Positions 1 through 9,900 of a stretch of 64,000 nt of DNA are shown here, in pieces; the stretch's first letter is position 1, and the number at the start of each line of letters is the position of its first letter. The DNA comes from Lutibacter maritimus. GTDB taxonomy: Bacteria; Bacteroidota; Bacteroidia; Flavobacteriales; Flavobacteriaceae. The notes beneath the pieces are model-generated. The model was not told the DNA's origin and searched no databases. It saw only the letters and a list, made by a program, of their open reading frames with translations. The DNA lies in the NCBI RefSeq assembly GCF_900116115.1, contig NZ_FOZP01000005.1:232921-296920 (forward strand). Direction: 5' to 3'. The position numbers and the translations under genes were made by a program.

Positions 1-712
1 CAAAATTAATAGCACTATCACCAAATTCTCTATATAAAAATAACACTTCATCTGTTTTTTTTACAGCATCAAAATTGTTAGTAATGGTTTCAATAGCTAG
101 TTTTTTTACAAACTCTAAATCAGATTCATATCCAACGCCACAGTTAAGTATAACCCTCGATTTTTTTGTTTTCGAATAATTTTTGATAGGATTTTCAACC
201 ACTTGTTTATTAGGAATATACACTAAGTTATTGTCAACTTGCTTTAATGTAACAGATCTTAAATCAATATTTGTAATTTCTCCTTCATAATCATTACTTT
301 CAATCCAATCTCCTATTTTTACAAATTTTATATAGGATAAAATTATACCCGAATATGTGTTTGCCAAGGCACCTTGTAAAGCTAAACCAACTGCCAAACC
401 GGCTACACCAGCACCTGCTAATAATGTATTTAATGTTTTACTTAAATCTAAAATTCCTAAAATTAAAAACAGTCCTAATAAAATAGTTATTATTGCCATT
501 AATTTTGCAATAACCTCTTTCATAGATTTTTGTAATTTACCTTTATCTAAAATTCTAAGTGTTAATTTATTTACATATTTTGAAATAAAAATTACTGCTA
601 TAAAAACGATAATAGCAATTAAAATATTGGGGATATTAATAATTATAGCGTCTAACCACGACATTAATTTGTCTAGCATTTTAGCCCATGCTTCTAAAAA
701 TTGATTTTTCAT
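1..712 (-). CDS. MscS-family mechanosensitive ion channel (3' end cut by window)
   Basis: The frame opens at ATG 712 and runs off the left edge, giving 237 residues. Three hydrophobic segments are visible, at roughly residues 18-43, 65-88 and 95-122. The third is Gly/Ala-rich (LLAGAGVAGLAVGLALQGAL), as in the pore-lining TM3 of MscS. It is followed by the MscS beta-domain signature (IKIGDWIES-like, then EGEITNIDLRSVTLK and YIPNKQVVENPIKNYS). Family knowledge: these inner-membrane channels open under membrane tension and release solutes on osmotic downshock. The C-terminal alpha/beta domain lies outside the window. It is the last gene of a minus-strand run of stress-type genes and is separated from the next by a terminator. 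The family call is firm; which MscS subtype is not resolved. Confidence 0.93.
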   Translation of the reverse strand, partial: MKNQFLEAWAKMLDKLMSWLDAIIINIPNILIAIIVFIAVIFISKYVNKLTLRILDKGKLQKSMKEVIAKLMAIITILLGLFLILGILDLSKTLNTLLAGAGVAGLAVGLALQGALANTYSGIILSYIKFVKIGDWIESNDYEGEITNIDLRSVTLKQVDNNLVYIPNKQVVENPIKNYSKTKKSRVILNCGVGYESDLEFVKKLAIETITNNFDAVKKTDEVLFLYREFGDSAINF

Positions 713-831
713 TTTTTTGTTTTTAAATTAGTTAAGTAAATAATAGCAGTAAGTATGTTAAAACAGGTGTTGATTTAATAAAATTATTAATTCAAATAAA
801 AACTACTTACTAATGGTTTTATAAAATAAAA

Positions 832-866
832 AGGCTGCCTAAATTTTATAAAATTTTAAGCAGCCT
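832..866 (-). terminator. Rho-independent terminator after the YtxH/holin-like/DUF6327-like set
   Basis: AGGCTGC (832-838) pairs with GCAGCCT (860-866), with additional A/T pairing inside. On the minus strand the hairpin is followed by a T-rich run (TTTTTATTTT). It lies just past the stop of the 901-1104 gene and upstream of the MscS gene, so it separates the two transcripts. Confidence 0.8.
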
Positions 867-900
867 AAACTAACTAACCAAACTAGTTTTTTTTTTGAAC

Positions 901-1104
901 TTATTTGTTAAATATCTTTTTTAATAATAAGAGTATTCCAAACTTTTTAATGCTACTTAAAATTGTTGGTATCCAATTGTAAGGAGAAAAACTTTCTTGT
1001 ACTTCATTACTAGAATGTTTAATTTCTTCCCAAGCAATTTTTCGCTCAAGATTAAGTCTTTTAACATCAAAGTCAATTTCTTCAAATGAATTATAAATTC
1101 TCAT
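901..1104 (-). CDS. Small protein of the YtxH/holin-like gene set (DUF6327-like)
   Basis: This 67-residue protein starts MRIYNSFEEIDFDVKRLNLE. It has a charged N-terminal half likely to be helical and a C-terminal hydrophobic/basic segment (ILSSIKKFGILLLLKKIF). It follows the holin-like gene by 12 bp and probably shares its transcript. Small proteins with an (N)SFEEID..LK.LK start accompany YtxH and DUF1469 genes in many Bacteroidota; I believe they are classed as DUF6327, but that name is from memory. Function is unknown. A membrane-surface association is inferred from the terminal segment. Confidence 0.7.
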   Translation of the reverse strand: MRIYNSFEEIDFDVKRLNLERKIAWEEIKHSSNEVQESFSPYNWIPTILSSIKKFGILLLLKKIFNK

Positions 1105-1116
1105 TGTATATATTTT

Positions 1117-1464
1117 TTAATCGAAAAACGATTTTGAAAACTTGTTAAGTATCGTTTTGTCAATGCGTTTTCTTAAAGCATAAGGTATTAATCCAAATAG
1201 TATCAATGTAAGTCCTACAATTAATATTCCTAAAGAAATACTTTCTAAAAGATTTCCTAAAGCAATAGCTGCCGCAATTGCTAAGAATATTAAACCTAAA
1301 AATAAAAATACCCCAACTAAGGCTAATTTTATTATTTGGCTGAAGGACAGCGACAATAACTGGAAAATTTTTAATTTATAATACGCATGCGTATATTTAA
1401 TATAATCTTCTCCAGATTTAACCACATTTGTAGTTGATTCATTTATGGATTCAAAAATATTCAT
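1117..1464 (-). CDS. Phage-holin-superfamily/DUF1469-like membrane protein
   Basis: This 115-residue protein has an amphipathic N-terminal helix and two strong transmembrane segments, at about residues 42-67 and 71-95, separated by a short turn, then a basic tail. That layout matches the DUF1469/YqjE-like family often annotated 'phage holin family protein', which in chromosomal settings is not lytic. Its start overlaps the YtxH stop by one base (TAATG, 1462-1466), which indicates translational coupling. YtxH plus YqjE-like proteins form an envelope-stress or membrane-stabilising set in many bacteria; the actual activity is unknown. Confidence 0.8.
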   Translation of the reverse strand: MNIFESINESTTNVVKSGEDYIKYTHAYYKLKIFQLLSLSFSQIIKLALVGVFLFLGLIFLAIAAAIALGNLLESISLGILIVGLTLILFGLIPYALRKRIDKTILNKFSKSFFD

Positions 1465-1793
1465 TAGGCTTTTTGATATTTTTTATTTTGTTTTTTTAAT
1501 TCGGCTAATTTCTTTTCTAATGTAGTAATTACATCTTCTGTTTTGTAACTAACATCAGAAACTATAGACTCAACTTGATCTTCTAATGATACTTTTTTCT
1601 CACTAGCAGCTTTCATAACAGTATCTTTAATCTCTGAAGCTTTTTCTACAATAGTATCTTTATAATCTATTGCTCCATCGGCAATTTTTTTTCTTGTATT
1701 AACTCCTTTATCAGGTGCATAAAGAATTCCTATTGCTGCCCCAGCGATTGCTCCTGTTAATATTCCTAATAATGTATTTGATGTGTTGCTCAT
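1464..1793 (-). CDS. YtxH domain-containing protein
   Basis: This 109-residue protein has an N-terminal glycine/alanine-rich membrane segment (LLGILTGAIAGAAIGILYAPDKG, residues 8-30) followed immediately by the YtxH hallmark APDKG..TRKKI. The rest is a long charged, probably coiled-coil helix rich in Lys/Glu. Homologues such as Bacillus YtxH belong to general-stress regulons. It is the first gene of the three-gene set ending at 901. Translation is coupled to the holin-like gene by a one-base stop/start overlap. Its molecular role is unknown; inferred to sit in the inner membrane with a cytoplasmic coiled coil. Confidence 0.88.
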   Translation of the reverse strand: MSNTSNTLLGILTGAIAGAAIGILYAPDKGVNTRKKIADGAIDYKDTIVEKASEIKDTVMKAASEKKVSLEDQVESIVSDVSYKTEDVITTLEKKLAELKKQNKKYQKA

Positions 1794-1981
1794 TGTTTTT
1801 TGTATTTTAAAGGTTAAAATTTTAATTTTTATAATAAATATGTCTCATTTATTTATAACAAAGTACTTGAAAATTAATTGATTACTTTAATTCAATCAAT
1901 TAAATAATTGACTTAAACGGTTTTAATTTGATAATCTAATTTGTGGTTTAAAGTTTAAATTTTTAAAGAATTTCATTTATG

Positions 1982-2476
1982 CTATTTTTTAGTATCTAAA
2001 GCTTTTCGATTTATCTTATTTTCTGCAATTTTATTTAGTGTAATATTTAAATTGTATTCTTCATCTAACGTTTCTTGTAATTTTTCTGAAATTTCTTTAA
2101 GTCCTAATTCTTTAGCGTATCTAACAGCTGTTCCGTACCTTGAAATTTCATAATGTATAATAGATTGTGCAATAGCTATTAATCCTGCATCTAACACTTC
2201 ATTAGTTGCCGCTTGTTTAATAAATTTTTCAGCTTCTTTTATAATTCCGTTTATTGCAAGACACTTTTTGCCAGATGGTGATATATTTATTTCTCTGCAA
2301 ATAACTTCAAGTCTACTTTTTTGTTTTTTAGATTCATCGAAATGGTTCTCAATTATTTTTGTTAATTTTTTATCATTAATAGTTTTAGCCATTTCTTGTA
2401 GTGCTATTAATAATTGCGTTTCAGCACTAAATAAATTTTTTATTTGATATTTAAATAAATCTTCTAATGTTTTCAT
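1982..2476 (-). CDS. YciE/YciF-type ferritin-like protein (DUF892)
   Basis: This 164-residue protein opens MKTLEDLFKYQIKNLFSAETQLLIALQEMAK, the typical DUF892 start. It contains four predicted helices with the ferritin-like Glu/His pattern: E in SAETQL near residue 19, ENHFDESKKQ near 42-51, and IIHYEISRYGTAVRYAKELG near 106-125. Family knowledge: YciF-like proteins are dimeric di-iron-fold proteins induced by osmotic or oxidative stress, and their enzymatic role is not established. It lies among other stress-type small genes, all on the minus strand. Confidence 0.9.
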   Translation of the reverse strand: MKTLEDLFKYQIKNLFSAETQLLIALQEMAKTINDKKLTKIIENHFDESKKQKSRLEVICREINISPSGKKCLAINGIIKEAEKFIKQAATNEVLDAGLIAIAQSIIHYEISRYGTAVRYAKELGLKEISEKLQETLDEEYNLNITLNKIAENKINRKALDTKK

Positions 2477-2564
2477 ATATGATTTTATAGTTTTTAACTA
2501 ACCTAAAATATTAGTTTTTTGTGTTGCAACTTAAAATGATTCCTAATAGTATTGCTACTTTAAA

Positions 2565-3056
2565 TTACTGTTTTTCAGATGATTTTAAGCGCTTTATCAT
2601 TGCTTTCATTTCTTTAATTTCTTTTTGTTGTGTTTCAATAATTCCTTCAGCTAATTTTTTCACTTCAGGATCTTTTATAGCTGCTCGTTTACTTGTAAGT
2701 ATTGCAATAGAGTGATGTGGAATCATTGCTTCCATCCATAAAACATCTCCAATAATAGGGCTTTGTGATCTCACTAAAACTAAAGAACTTGTAAAAAGCA
2801 AGATACTTCCCAACAAAATTGCCAAATTCTTTTTCCTGTTTTTATACATTTTTCTCATAAAAATGAACATAATAAGTGCCATTGCGGCAATACCCATACA
2901 AGACATATAAAAACGTGTTAAGCTAAAATAAACGTGGTCTATGGTATACGTATTAAAGTACATTGTTATATACATGGCAATAAATGATGCAATTAGCATT
3001 AAAATAAATGTAGTATAATTGTTGTTTTTCTTTTTGTGTGTGTTTGAATTTTCCAT
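2565..3056 (-). CDS. DUF305-containing membrane protein
   Basis: I place the start at the ATG at 3056 (MENSNTHKKK, 163 residues). A longer version from 3107 would run into the preceding gene. Three hydrophobic segments are visible, at about residues 14-35, 45-67 and 77-95. A short C-terminal domain follows with the DUF305 signature WMEAMIPHHSIAILTSKRA, here with HH at about residues 114-115, and then the helical tail IIETQQKEIKEMKAMIKRL. DUF305 proteins have a ferritin-like four-helix core and often occur with copper or metal resistance genes; no copper genes are seen here. Function unknown. Confidence 0.88.
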   Translation of the reverse strand: MENSNTHKKKNNNYTTFILMLIASFIAMYITMYFNTYTIDHVYFSLTRFYMSCMGIAAMALIMFIFMRKMYKNRKKNLAILLGSILLFTSSLVLVRSQSPIIGDVLWMEAMIPHHSIAILTSKRAAIKDPEVKKLAEGIIETQQKEIKEMKAMIKRLKSSEKQ

Positions 3057-3090
3057 TTTCTTTTTGTTTAAAATATTCACATGAGTGTAA

Positions 3091-3642
3091 TTACAAATCG
3101 AATACATATGCTAACCGAATTAGTAACTGATCTAATCCATTATCTACTTTATTATCTTTTGTAATTGGAAAATCTTTTAAAAATTGATAGTGTAAACTAA
3201 TATCAACATACTTAGTTGCAAAGCCAATAGAAGGTGAGAAAAACACGGTATTATTATCGTATTCTTTTGTGGTTGAAAACGCGCCTCCTAATTCTCCCAT
3301 TACATAAAATTCATTTTTAAAAATGAACGATTTGTATCCAACTTTTACAGGGATATATCCAAAATTAATTCCATTATCTTTTAGATATAAATTACTATAA
3401 CCAGCTGTTAAACATAAAGCATATGTTTCTGATATTCGATATTGAAGTCTAACATCACTACCAAGGTTAAAGTTGTATGGATCGTTTAATGGTAATCCTG
3501 AATTAACACCAACAGCTAATTTAAAGTTTCTATTGTATGTGTCAACGTTTTCTTGTGCTACTATAAAGTTGGCATAAAAGAAAATACATAATACAGTAAA
3601 AATTTTTGTCATTTTTTTAAAGATTGTATTATGCGTTTTCAT
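3091..3642 (-). CDS. Secreted or outer-membrane beta-barrel protein, unnamed
   Basis: This 183-residue protein has an N-terminal signal peptide ending near IVAQ (about residue 29); a second ATG ten codons in would still leave a signal peptide. The mature part alternates hydrophobic and polar residues (RLQYRISETYALCLTAGYSNLYL, VDISLHYQFLKDF) and ends in the aromatic LAYVFDL, as expected of a small outer-membrane barrel. I do not recognise a specific family. It lies 34 bp upstream of the DUF305 gene and could be co-transcribed with it. Confidence 0.7.
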   Translation of the reverse strand: MKTHNTIFKKMTKIFTVLCIFFYANFIVAQENVDTYNRNFKLAVGVNSGLPLNDPYNFNLGSDVRLQYRISETYALCLTAGYSNLYLKDNGINFGYIPVKVGYKSFIFKNEFYVMGELGGAFSTTKEYDNNTVFFSPSIGFATKYVDISLHYQFLKDFPITKDNKVDNGLDQLLIRLAYVFDL

Positions 3643-3800
3643 TAGTATTGTTCAATGGTTTTAATTGTATGTTACAATATTACGACAGGTATTAGGTTCG
3701 TATATTATAATATATTTTGAATGTTTTATAGAATTTCCATTTATGTTGTTGAATTTTGATTTTAAGAATTCATAGGAATCATAAATAATTAGATAAAAAA

Positions 3801-3821
3801 AGGTTAGCAATTTGCTAACCT
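3801..3821 (-). terminator. Terminator of the SYLF gene
   Basis: AGGTTAGCAA (3801-3810) and TTGCTAACCT (3812-3821) form a 10-bp stem, followed on the minus strand by seven T residues (3794-3800). It lies 27 bp past the stop of the SYLF gene. Confidence 0.85.
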
Positions 3822-3847
3822 TCTTATAATTTATAAGTGTTTAATAT

Positions 3848-4378
3848 TTAAAAAGCGTGGTATTCAAATTTTTGTCCACCAATTGAAGCATCAACCATTA
3901 GTCCAGCTTTCGGTAAAGCAAAAACCATCACACCATCTGTATAATTTGCATTTTCTGATTTTCCTTCTTCCGCGATAACTGCAGAAGCTTCTGCAGCAAG
4001 TTCATAATTTCCTTGTTTAAATCTTGCTAACGCTGCATCGGTTTCAAAAAAGATAACTTCAATTACTGCTTGTCCACCTGCTTGCAGTCCAATGTTTAAT
4101 TTTTTTAAGGAGGTCATACCAACGGGTACTCCATTTTCATAAACAACACCATTACCACTAGCGCCACCAACAATAAGTCCACCTTTTCCAACATTTGGAA
4201 ATATAGCATAACCTGAAGCATTGCTAAAGAATTTTTCCAATCCTAAATCTTTTGCCATCAAGGTAGTTTTAGCTTTTTGGGCATCTGCCATTATTTCGCT
4301 GTCTTTACTGTTTTGAGCAGCCACTCCAACTGTAATTAGCAAAAGAGCAACTACCATCATATTTTTTAAAGTTTTCAT
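3848..4378 (-). CDS. SYLF-domain lipid-binding protein (YSC84/DUF500 family)
   Basis: This 176-residue protein has a signal peptide (MKTLKNMMVVALLLITVGVAAQ) followed by a complete SYLF domain: a helix around AKTTLMAKDLGLEKFFSNASGYAIFPNVGKGGLIVGGASGNGVVY, the GGQA(V)IEVIFFETDAALARF core, and a C-terminal glycine-rich end ASIGGQKFEYH. Family knowledge: SYLF domains bind lipids, and bacterial secreted members are periplasmic proteins of unclear role. It has its own terminator and a candidate -7 element upstream, so it is probably monocistronic. Confidence 0.92.
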   Translation of the reverse strand: MKTLKNMMVVALLLITVGVAAQNSKDSEIMADAQKAKTTLMAKDLGLEKFFSNASGYAIFPNVGKGGLIVGGASGNGVVYENGVPVGMTSLKKLNIGLQAGGQAVIEVIFFETDAALARFKQGNYELAAEASAVIAEEGKSENANYTDGVMVFALPKAGLMVDASIGGQKFEYHAF

Positions 4379-4410
4379 AATTTTTGTATTTTTTTAGTAT
4401 TAATGTATAT

Positions 4411-4418
4411 CAAAAATA
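4411..4418 (-). promoter_or_regulatory. Candidate -7 element for the SYLF gene
   Basis: On the minus strand this reads TATTTTTG, matching the Bacteroidota -7 consensus TAnnTTTG, 33 bp upstream of the start codon. No convincing -33 TTG is seen at the expected spacing. Confidence 0.45.
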
Positions 4419-4609
4419 TAGAAAGTCTTTTTTCAGTGTTACCACTATTAATTGAATTATTAACTCAAATAATAGTGTTATTGAGAATTGATTTAGGATG
4501 CTATTAAATTGATGTACTTTTGTTAAAGTACCTAAATCACTTAACTCAATAATATAAAATATAGTATAAGTTTGTACTATTTCCTAGTTTAAAAGAAATT
4601 TTTAATGGT

Positions 4610-6901
4610 TTAGAATGGATATCCAATAGCTAAGTTGAATATTAAATTTTCATTTCTCCAAGTACGATCTCCAAAATTAATAGCATCAATTACCCATCTA
4701 TTTCCTTTTGGTAAATATGGTTTTCTTAAAGGAAAAGCAACATCTGTTCTTAACACTAAGAAATTAAAATCAAACCTTAGTCCAACTCCAGTTCCTACTG
4801 CTAATTCATTTAAAAATTGACCTGAGAATTCAGCTCCAGGTTTTTCAGCACTTTTATTTAACATCCATATATTCCCAGCATCAACAAATACAGCACCTTT
4901 TACTAATTTGTAAATTTTTGTTCTTAATTCTGTACTTAACTCTAATTTTAAATCACCTGATTGGTCTGGTAAAAAGGAATTGTTTGTTGTATCGTTACCA
5001 TTAAAAGTTCCTGGACCAATAGACCGGGCTTTAAAAGCTCTAATACTACTGGTTCCACCAATAAAAAATTGTTTTATATAGGGTAATTCAATAGAATTTC
5101 CATAGGGAAGTCCAGCACCTAAAATAATTCTACTGGCTAGTTTTGTATCTCCACTAAATTTATGATAATGACGAAATTCCATTTCTAATTTAGAATATTG
5201 ACTAAACGGAACTCCAAATAAAGTTTTAGGTTTATTGCTATCATTTGCTCCCAACAATAAACCAATTGAATTTCCAGATAAATCAATACTTCCCCTAAAG
5301 TAAATATTGTTCTTTTTATTTTGCAACATTGTATTGGTATACGTATATGAATAATTAGTGCCAAAAATTAGTTGCTTATCAATTACTTTTTGTAAAGATG
5401 GATTTTCTGCAATTTGAGATTTATATAAATCAGATACATTATTGGATGATGTATAAGCAATATTTAAAACATTTAGATTGTGCTCTTTTCGCTCGTTTTC
5501 TTTCCAAACATATCCAAAAGAACTGTTTAGGGTTTTTAAGGAATACAATTTGGTTCTTAATTGATATTCAAAACTTAGAGCTGCTTTGGTGTTTGGAACA
5601 AATGCACTACCTGATGACATTTTAAACGGCGAAATGAATCGTGGCCAAGTTAAGCTGGATTCTCCTCCAAAACGATATACATCAAAACCATTGTTTTGAC
5701 CAGAAACTTGTACTTCCAATCCTGCAAATGCAGCTATTTTTAGTAGTTCAGCACCTTTAAAGGTGTTACGATTACTCCAATTGATATTTAATTCGGTACC
5801 TGAATAATTTGCAGAATTTGTTTTAGCTAATGCTTCTATTTGTATTGATTTTTTTGGTAATGGGGTTAAATAATAATACGTGTCTAATTGATTTTCGAGG
5901 GAATTATTTACTTTAAATTCATTCTTCACAAATTTAAAAGTTCCTAAAGTTATCAACCTATTTAAAGATAAATTATGTGTAGTTCTATTATATAAATCAC
6001 CTTTGTTAAATAATAATGTTTTATTAAACACAAAGGGCTTAAATGTTGTTTTATTATCAATTATGGTAAAATCATCATACGTAATTGTATCCTTAAATTG
6101 TGTTGAGAGCGCATCCTTTTTTAAATTAAAATTGGGATATACAAAGATGTTATTAATTTTATATTGATTTTTAGCTTTGATTGGAATATCATTTTTTATT
6201 TTCAACAATAAATCTACTTCATGATTGGCAACAGTGCTATCCACTTGCACCAACAAATAATCTTCATTAAAGTAATAAAAACCTCTTTCTTTTAATTTAG
6301 TATCTATACGTGAGCGTTCAGTTTTAATAACCTCTAAATTGTATGGTTTTCCTATTTTTAAAAGACTTTCGTTTTTTAGTAAATTAATTTCCTGACTCAA
6401 TAATATGGAATCTTTTGGAAAAATAACCGATTTAATTTTATATTGATTTCCTAATTTTACTGCGTAATCAACTTCGGCTTTTTTGCCTTTTCTAGTTGAA
6501 TCTACTTTAGAATTGGCATTAAAAAAACCTTTATTTTCAACATAATTCTGAATCACCTTTTTGTTGTAATCCAAATCAACATCACTCATTAAAACAGGTG
6601 CTTCACCTAACCTATATTTTACCCAATGTTTAAAGCCTTTGTCTTTTTCTACTTTGTCAAATAAATTATAAAAAAAAATACCTGGACGCATTCCTAAAAT
6701 AGATTTGTTTTCTTTTGGACGTATTATATTATCTAATGCAGATTTTATTTGTCTTCTCGTTTTTTTAGACTCGTTTCCTTTTTCAATTTTAATATCACTG
6801 CCAACATATAATAAATGTCCATCTGGAATTTTACTTGTTCCACTGCAACCTAAGAATAGTGCTCCAATAAAAAATAGTGATATGTAATTATTGATTTTCA
6901 T
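4610..6901 (-). CDS. tamL: TamL, lipoprotein-type TamA/Omp85 outer-membrane assembly protein
   Basis: The ATG at 6901 is chosen (763 residues) because it yields a clean lipoprotein signal (MKINNYISLFFIGALFLGC, Cys19); the frame is open further upstream but would add a 21-residue basic extension. Residues about 25-400 hold POTRA-like repeats. The rest is a C-terminal Omp85 barrel with the conserved GGTSSIRAFKARSIGPG segment and a terminal FNLAIGYPF strand. Family knowledge: Bacteroidota use a lipidated TamA homologue (TamL) with TamB to assemble or maintain the outer membrane. The start overlaps the end of tamB by 14 bp, so the two are translated from one message. Confidence 0.9.
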   Translation of the reverse strand: MKINNYISLFFIGALFLGCSGTSKIPDGHLLYVGSDIKIEKGNESKKTRRQIKSALDNIIRPKENKSILGMRPGIFFYNLFDKVEKDKGFKHWVKYRLGEAPVLMSDVDLDYNKKVIQNYVENKGFFNANSKVDSTRKGKKAEVDYAVKLGNQYKIKSVIFPKDSILLSQEINLLKNESLLKIGKPYNLEVIKTERSRIDTKLKERGFYYFNEDYLLVQVDSTVANHEVDLLLKIKNDIPIKAKNQYKINNIFVYPNFNLKKDALSTQFKDTITYDDFTIIDNKTTFKPFVFNKTLLFNKGDLYNRTTHNLSLNRLITLGTFKFVKNEFKVNNSLENQLDTYYYLTPLPKKSIQIEALAKTNSANYSGTELNINWSNRNTFKGAELLKIAAFAGLEVQVSGQNNGFDVYRFGGESSLTWPRFISPFKMSSGSAFVPNTKAALSFEYQLRTKLYSLKTLNSSFGYVWKENERKEHNLNVLNIAYTSSNNVSDLYKSQIAENPSLQKVIDKQLIFGTNYSYTYTNTMLQNKKNNIYFRGSIDLSGNSIGLLLGANDSNKPKTLFGVPFSQYSKLEMEFRHYHKFSGDTKLASRIILGAGLPYGNSIELPYIKQFFIGGTSSIRAFKARSIGPGTFNGNDTTNNSFLPDQSGDLKLELSTELRTKIYKLVKGAVFVDAGNIWMLNKSAEKPGAEFSGQFLNELAVGTGVGLRFDFNFLVLRTDVAFPLRKPYLPKGNRWVIDAINFGDRTWRNENLIFNLAIGYPF

Positions 6902-9900
6902 TCTCTTTCTTATTTTTTTTACTTCCTTTATTCTTATTCTGAAACAGTTCTTTAAATTTATCATAATTCATGGTAATTATAAATGCCACACCAGTTTCTA
7001 TAACTTGGCCTTGTAAGGCTACTTGATAATTATTTTTTCTATACGCTCTTAACTTATAGCGACCATCTTTAGTAATTAAATAATCTGCGGTAATATCACC
7101 TGCAATGGTTGTTGCTTGCTCATTTTGTTGAGGTGTGCCTTCTAAACCAAAACTGCTTCCTATGGTAACTTTCAAACGGTCATTTAACAATTGTTTTGAT
7201 AAACCTACATTTAAATCGGTTCTTTCTTCTTTTTCTCCCGATGTATAATTTTCGGTTGCTTCTAAATCAAAATCCAATTCAAAACCATTTATTAAATCAT
7301 TAGCAATGTTATTTAATTGTTGTGATAAAATTTTACTAACACTTTGTTTAGCTATGAAAGCACCATTGGTTCCACCAGCTTCGCTTTCAAAAGGATTCTC
7401 ACCTATAAATCGATTTAATAATAATAGGGCAAAAACTTGTTTATTTAAAGCATCTTCATCGCGTCTTATTTGCTCTAATTTGGCTTGGGTGGTATTTATT
7501 ATTTCAGAGGAAACTGAATTATTTCCTTCAGGTAAAACAATATCAAAAGAAATTTGGGGTTGTAACAATTCTCCATTCATTTTTAATTCTGTTTCGAAAG
7601 GAATTTTTTGCTTGTAGGTGTTACGAGTTTCTGTTGTAATGCCAGATAATTGGTTAATTACTAAATCTAAAGGAGATGCATTTACCTTGTAAAGAGCAGT
7701 AATATTAATATTTCCAGAAGTTGGTTCGCCTGTCCAAAGTATATAACTTCCTGGTTTAATGTCAAATTTTCGTTTAATTAAATTAAAATTCATTTCATAA
7801 GCACCACCAGTAAATTCGTACTTTCCAGTTAAAGTAGTTTTTCCTGAAGGATCAATACCACCAGTTAATTCCGCATCGCCCTGAAGTTTTAAATAATCGC
7901 CACTTGCTTCATCAATAATAATAGATATTTCCGCTTTTTTATCAATAGTAATATTTACAGATACATTAAAACCTTTAACTTCGGTTTGTGTAATTTTTTT
8001 TGTTGGATCTTCAATAGTTATTAGTACAGGTTGGTCTTGGTCAATAAATTCAACAATACCTTCTCTGTCAGCTATAGAAGGATCGCTTTGCGGCAAAACA
8101 ATTGTAAATCTTGTATCGGCATTTATTTTAACTGTTCCGTCAATAATGGGATTATCAAAAGTTCCTTTAATGCCTAAATTATTATCTAAGAATAATTCGC
8201 CATAAAACAAATCATTATCACGTGAGTTAGAATTTACCGCTTTAAAATTATCTGCAATAACATTTAAGTCGAATCCCAAATTGGTGTAATTTTGACTGTT
8301 TAGAGTTCCATTTATTTTTAGCGGATTGTCATTTTCATCTTGTAACTTAAAATCTTTAAAAATAATTTTATTGGTATTAAAAATAATTTCATCATTAATC
8401 ATTTTAAATTTTGAATTTAGTGGTACTACAACAAATCCTACTGAATTAAATTTAATATTTCCATTAACATTTGGACTTGTAGTTTTTCCAGTAACGTTTA
8501 ATTTTCCATTTAAATAGCCATTACTTTCTTTTAAATTATCTAAAGTAAAAGGCTGTAAAGATTTCATTTGAAGTGTTTCAACATCAACTATAAAATTTAA
8601 ATTTTGATTACTAATATTATAATTTCCATCAATATTTAATTGATTATTTAGCCCTGTTAATTTTATAGTAGCATTATATAGGTTTGCTGTTTTATTATCA
8701 ATTTTTAGCGATAAATTTCCAACGGTATCTTTTTTTATTTTAAAATTTTCAATATTTAAATCGGCAACAAATAATGGATTTATTGTTACATTTTTTATAG
8801 TAGTTTCACCATTTATAATACCGCCAATTTCAAAATTAGATTCGGCAATACTTGTTAAAGATTCCAGTTTAAAGTTTTTAAAATTAGCAGTAATAGGCGC
8901 GTTGGCAACATTATTTTCTGATTGCACAGCAAACGATTGTTGGTTGTTTTGAATTTTGAAATTAGAAACTAACAACTCATTTTTATCTAATTTTATAAGA
9001 TTGTTTTCGTCAATTTTCCAATCCTCATAATTTAAAAGTAATTTTTTTGGATTAATATGAATTACTGATGTTCCTAAATGATCTTTAAAATTCCCAGAAA
9101 TAAGATACTTATCCTTATTCTTTAAATCTTTAATATTCAATTCGTAATCAATGGTGTTATCTTCTAATTTTCCAACTAACAGTGTTTTTGGAATTTCAAA
9201 TTGTTGGTTTTTAAGAGTCCCTAGAGACAAATTATAATACAACGCGTAATCTTTAGAATTGACTTTTAATACCCCATTTGAAATTTCATTATTGGCATAA
9301 TGCAAGTTTGGAATTGAAGCGTTAACTACAATAGAATCGTTCACAGAATTGTATGCTCCATCAATTGTTATTTCAGATAATTCTGTAATTTTTGGAAATA
9401 TTTTCTGTGTGATGGAATTTTGGTTAATAACGAATTTGAAATCTAAATTTTGAGTATCAGCATTCTGTACATACTCTTTTTTCAATTGATAATATTTAGA
9501 AACAGAATTCATCAATTGATTGCTTATGGTTGATAATTTATAATTTCCTACAATCCATCCGTTTGCTAATTGAGATTTTAAAATAATTGAATCTTTATCA
9601 ACAGTTGAAACCGCTCTAATACTAATTGTATCCAAAGGAAATTGCTCTTGTTCCAAAGCAACTAAAAAATCATTTGCATTGATAGTTCCATTTAAATTAT
9701 CAGGATTCAAATCTTCAAAATTTGCGGTAATATTTCCTCTCATTTTTAAAGGATTGTCATGAAAGTTTAGTTTATTTAAATCAATAAGATCTATACTGAG
9801 TTTTAAATCGAGGCTTGGATTTTTAGATTTAGTAACTCCTTTCGCATCCAACACAAAGGTTAAATTTGGATCATTTGCATTTGCATTTGCAACATATTGA

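Noticed and set aside
357..704. Plus-strand reading frame of 115 codons
   Set aside because: It lies entirely opposite the MscS-type channel, whose protein motifs are clear; the plus-strand product is low-complexity and has no recognisable features.
1858..1869. CAAAGTACTTG sequence upstream of the YtxH gene
   Set aside because: It has the half-sites of the CreD-module operator in the wrong order and spacing, so it is unlikely to be the same site.
4443..4477. Imperfect inverted repeat CACTATTA ... TAATAGTG upstream of the SYLF gene
   Set aside because: Arms of 8 bp with 19 bp between are easily found by chance in AT-rich DNA, and there is no T-run or second copy.
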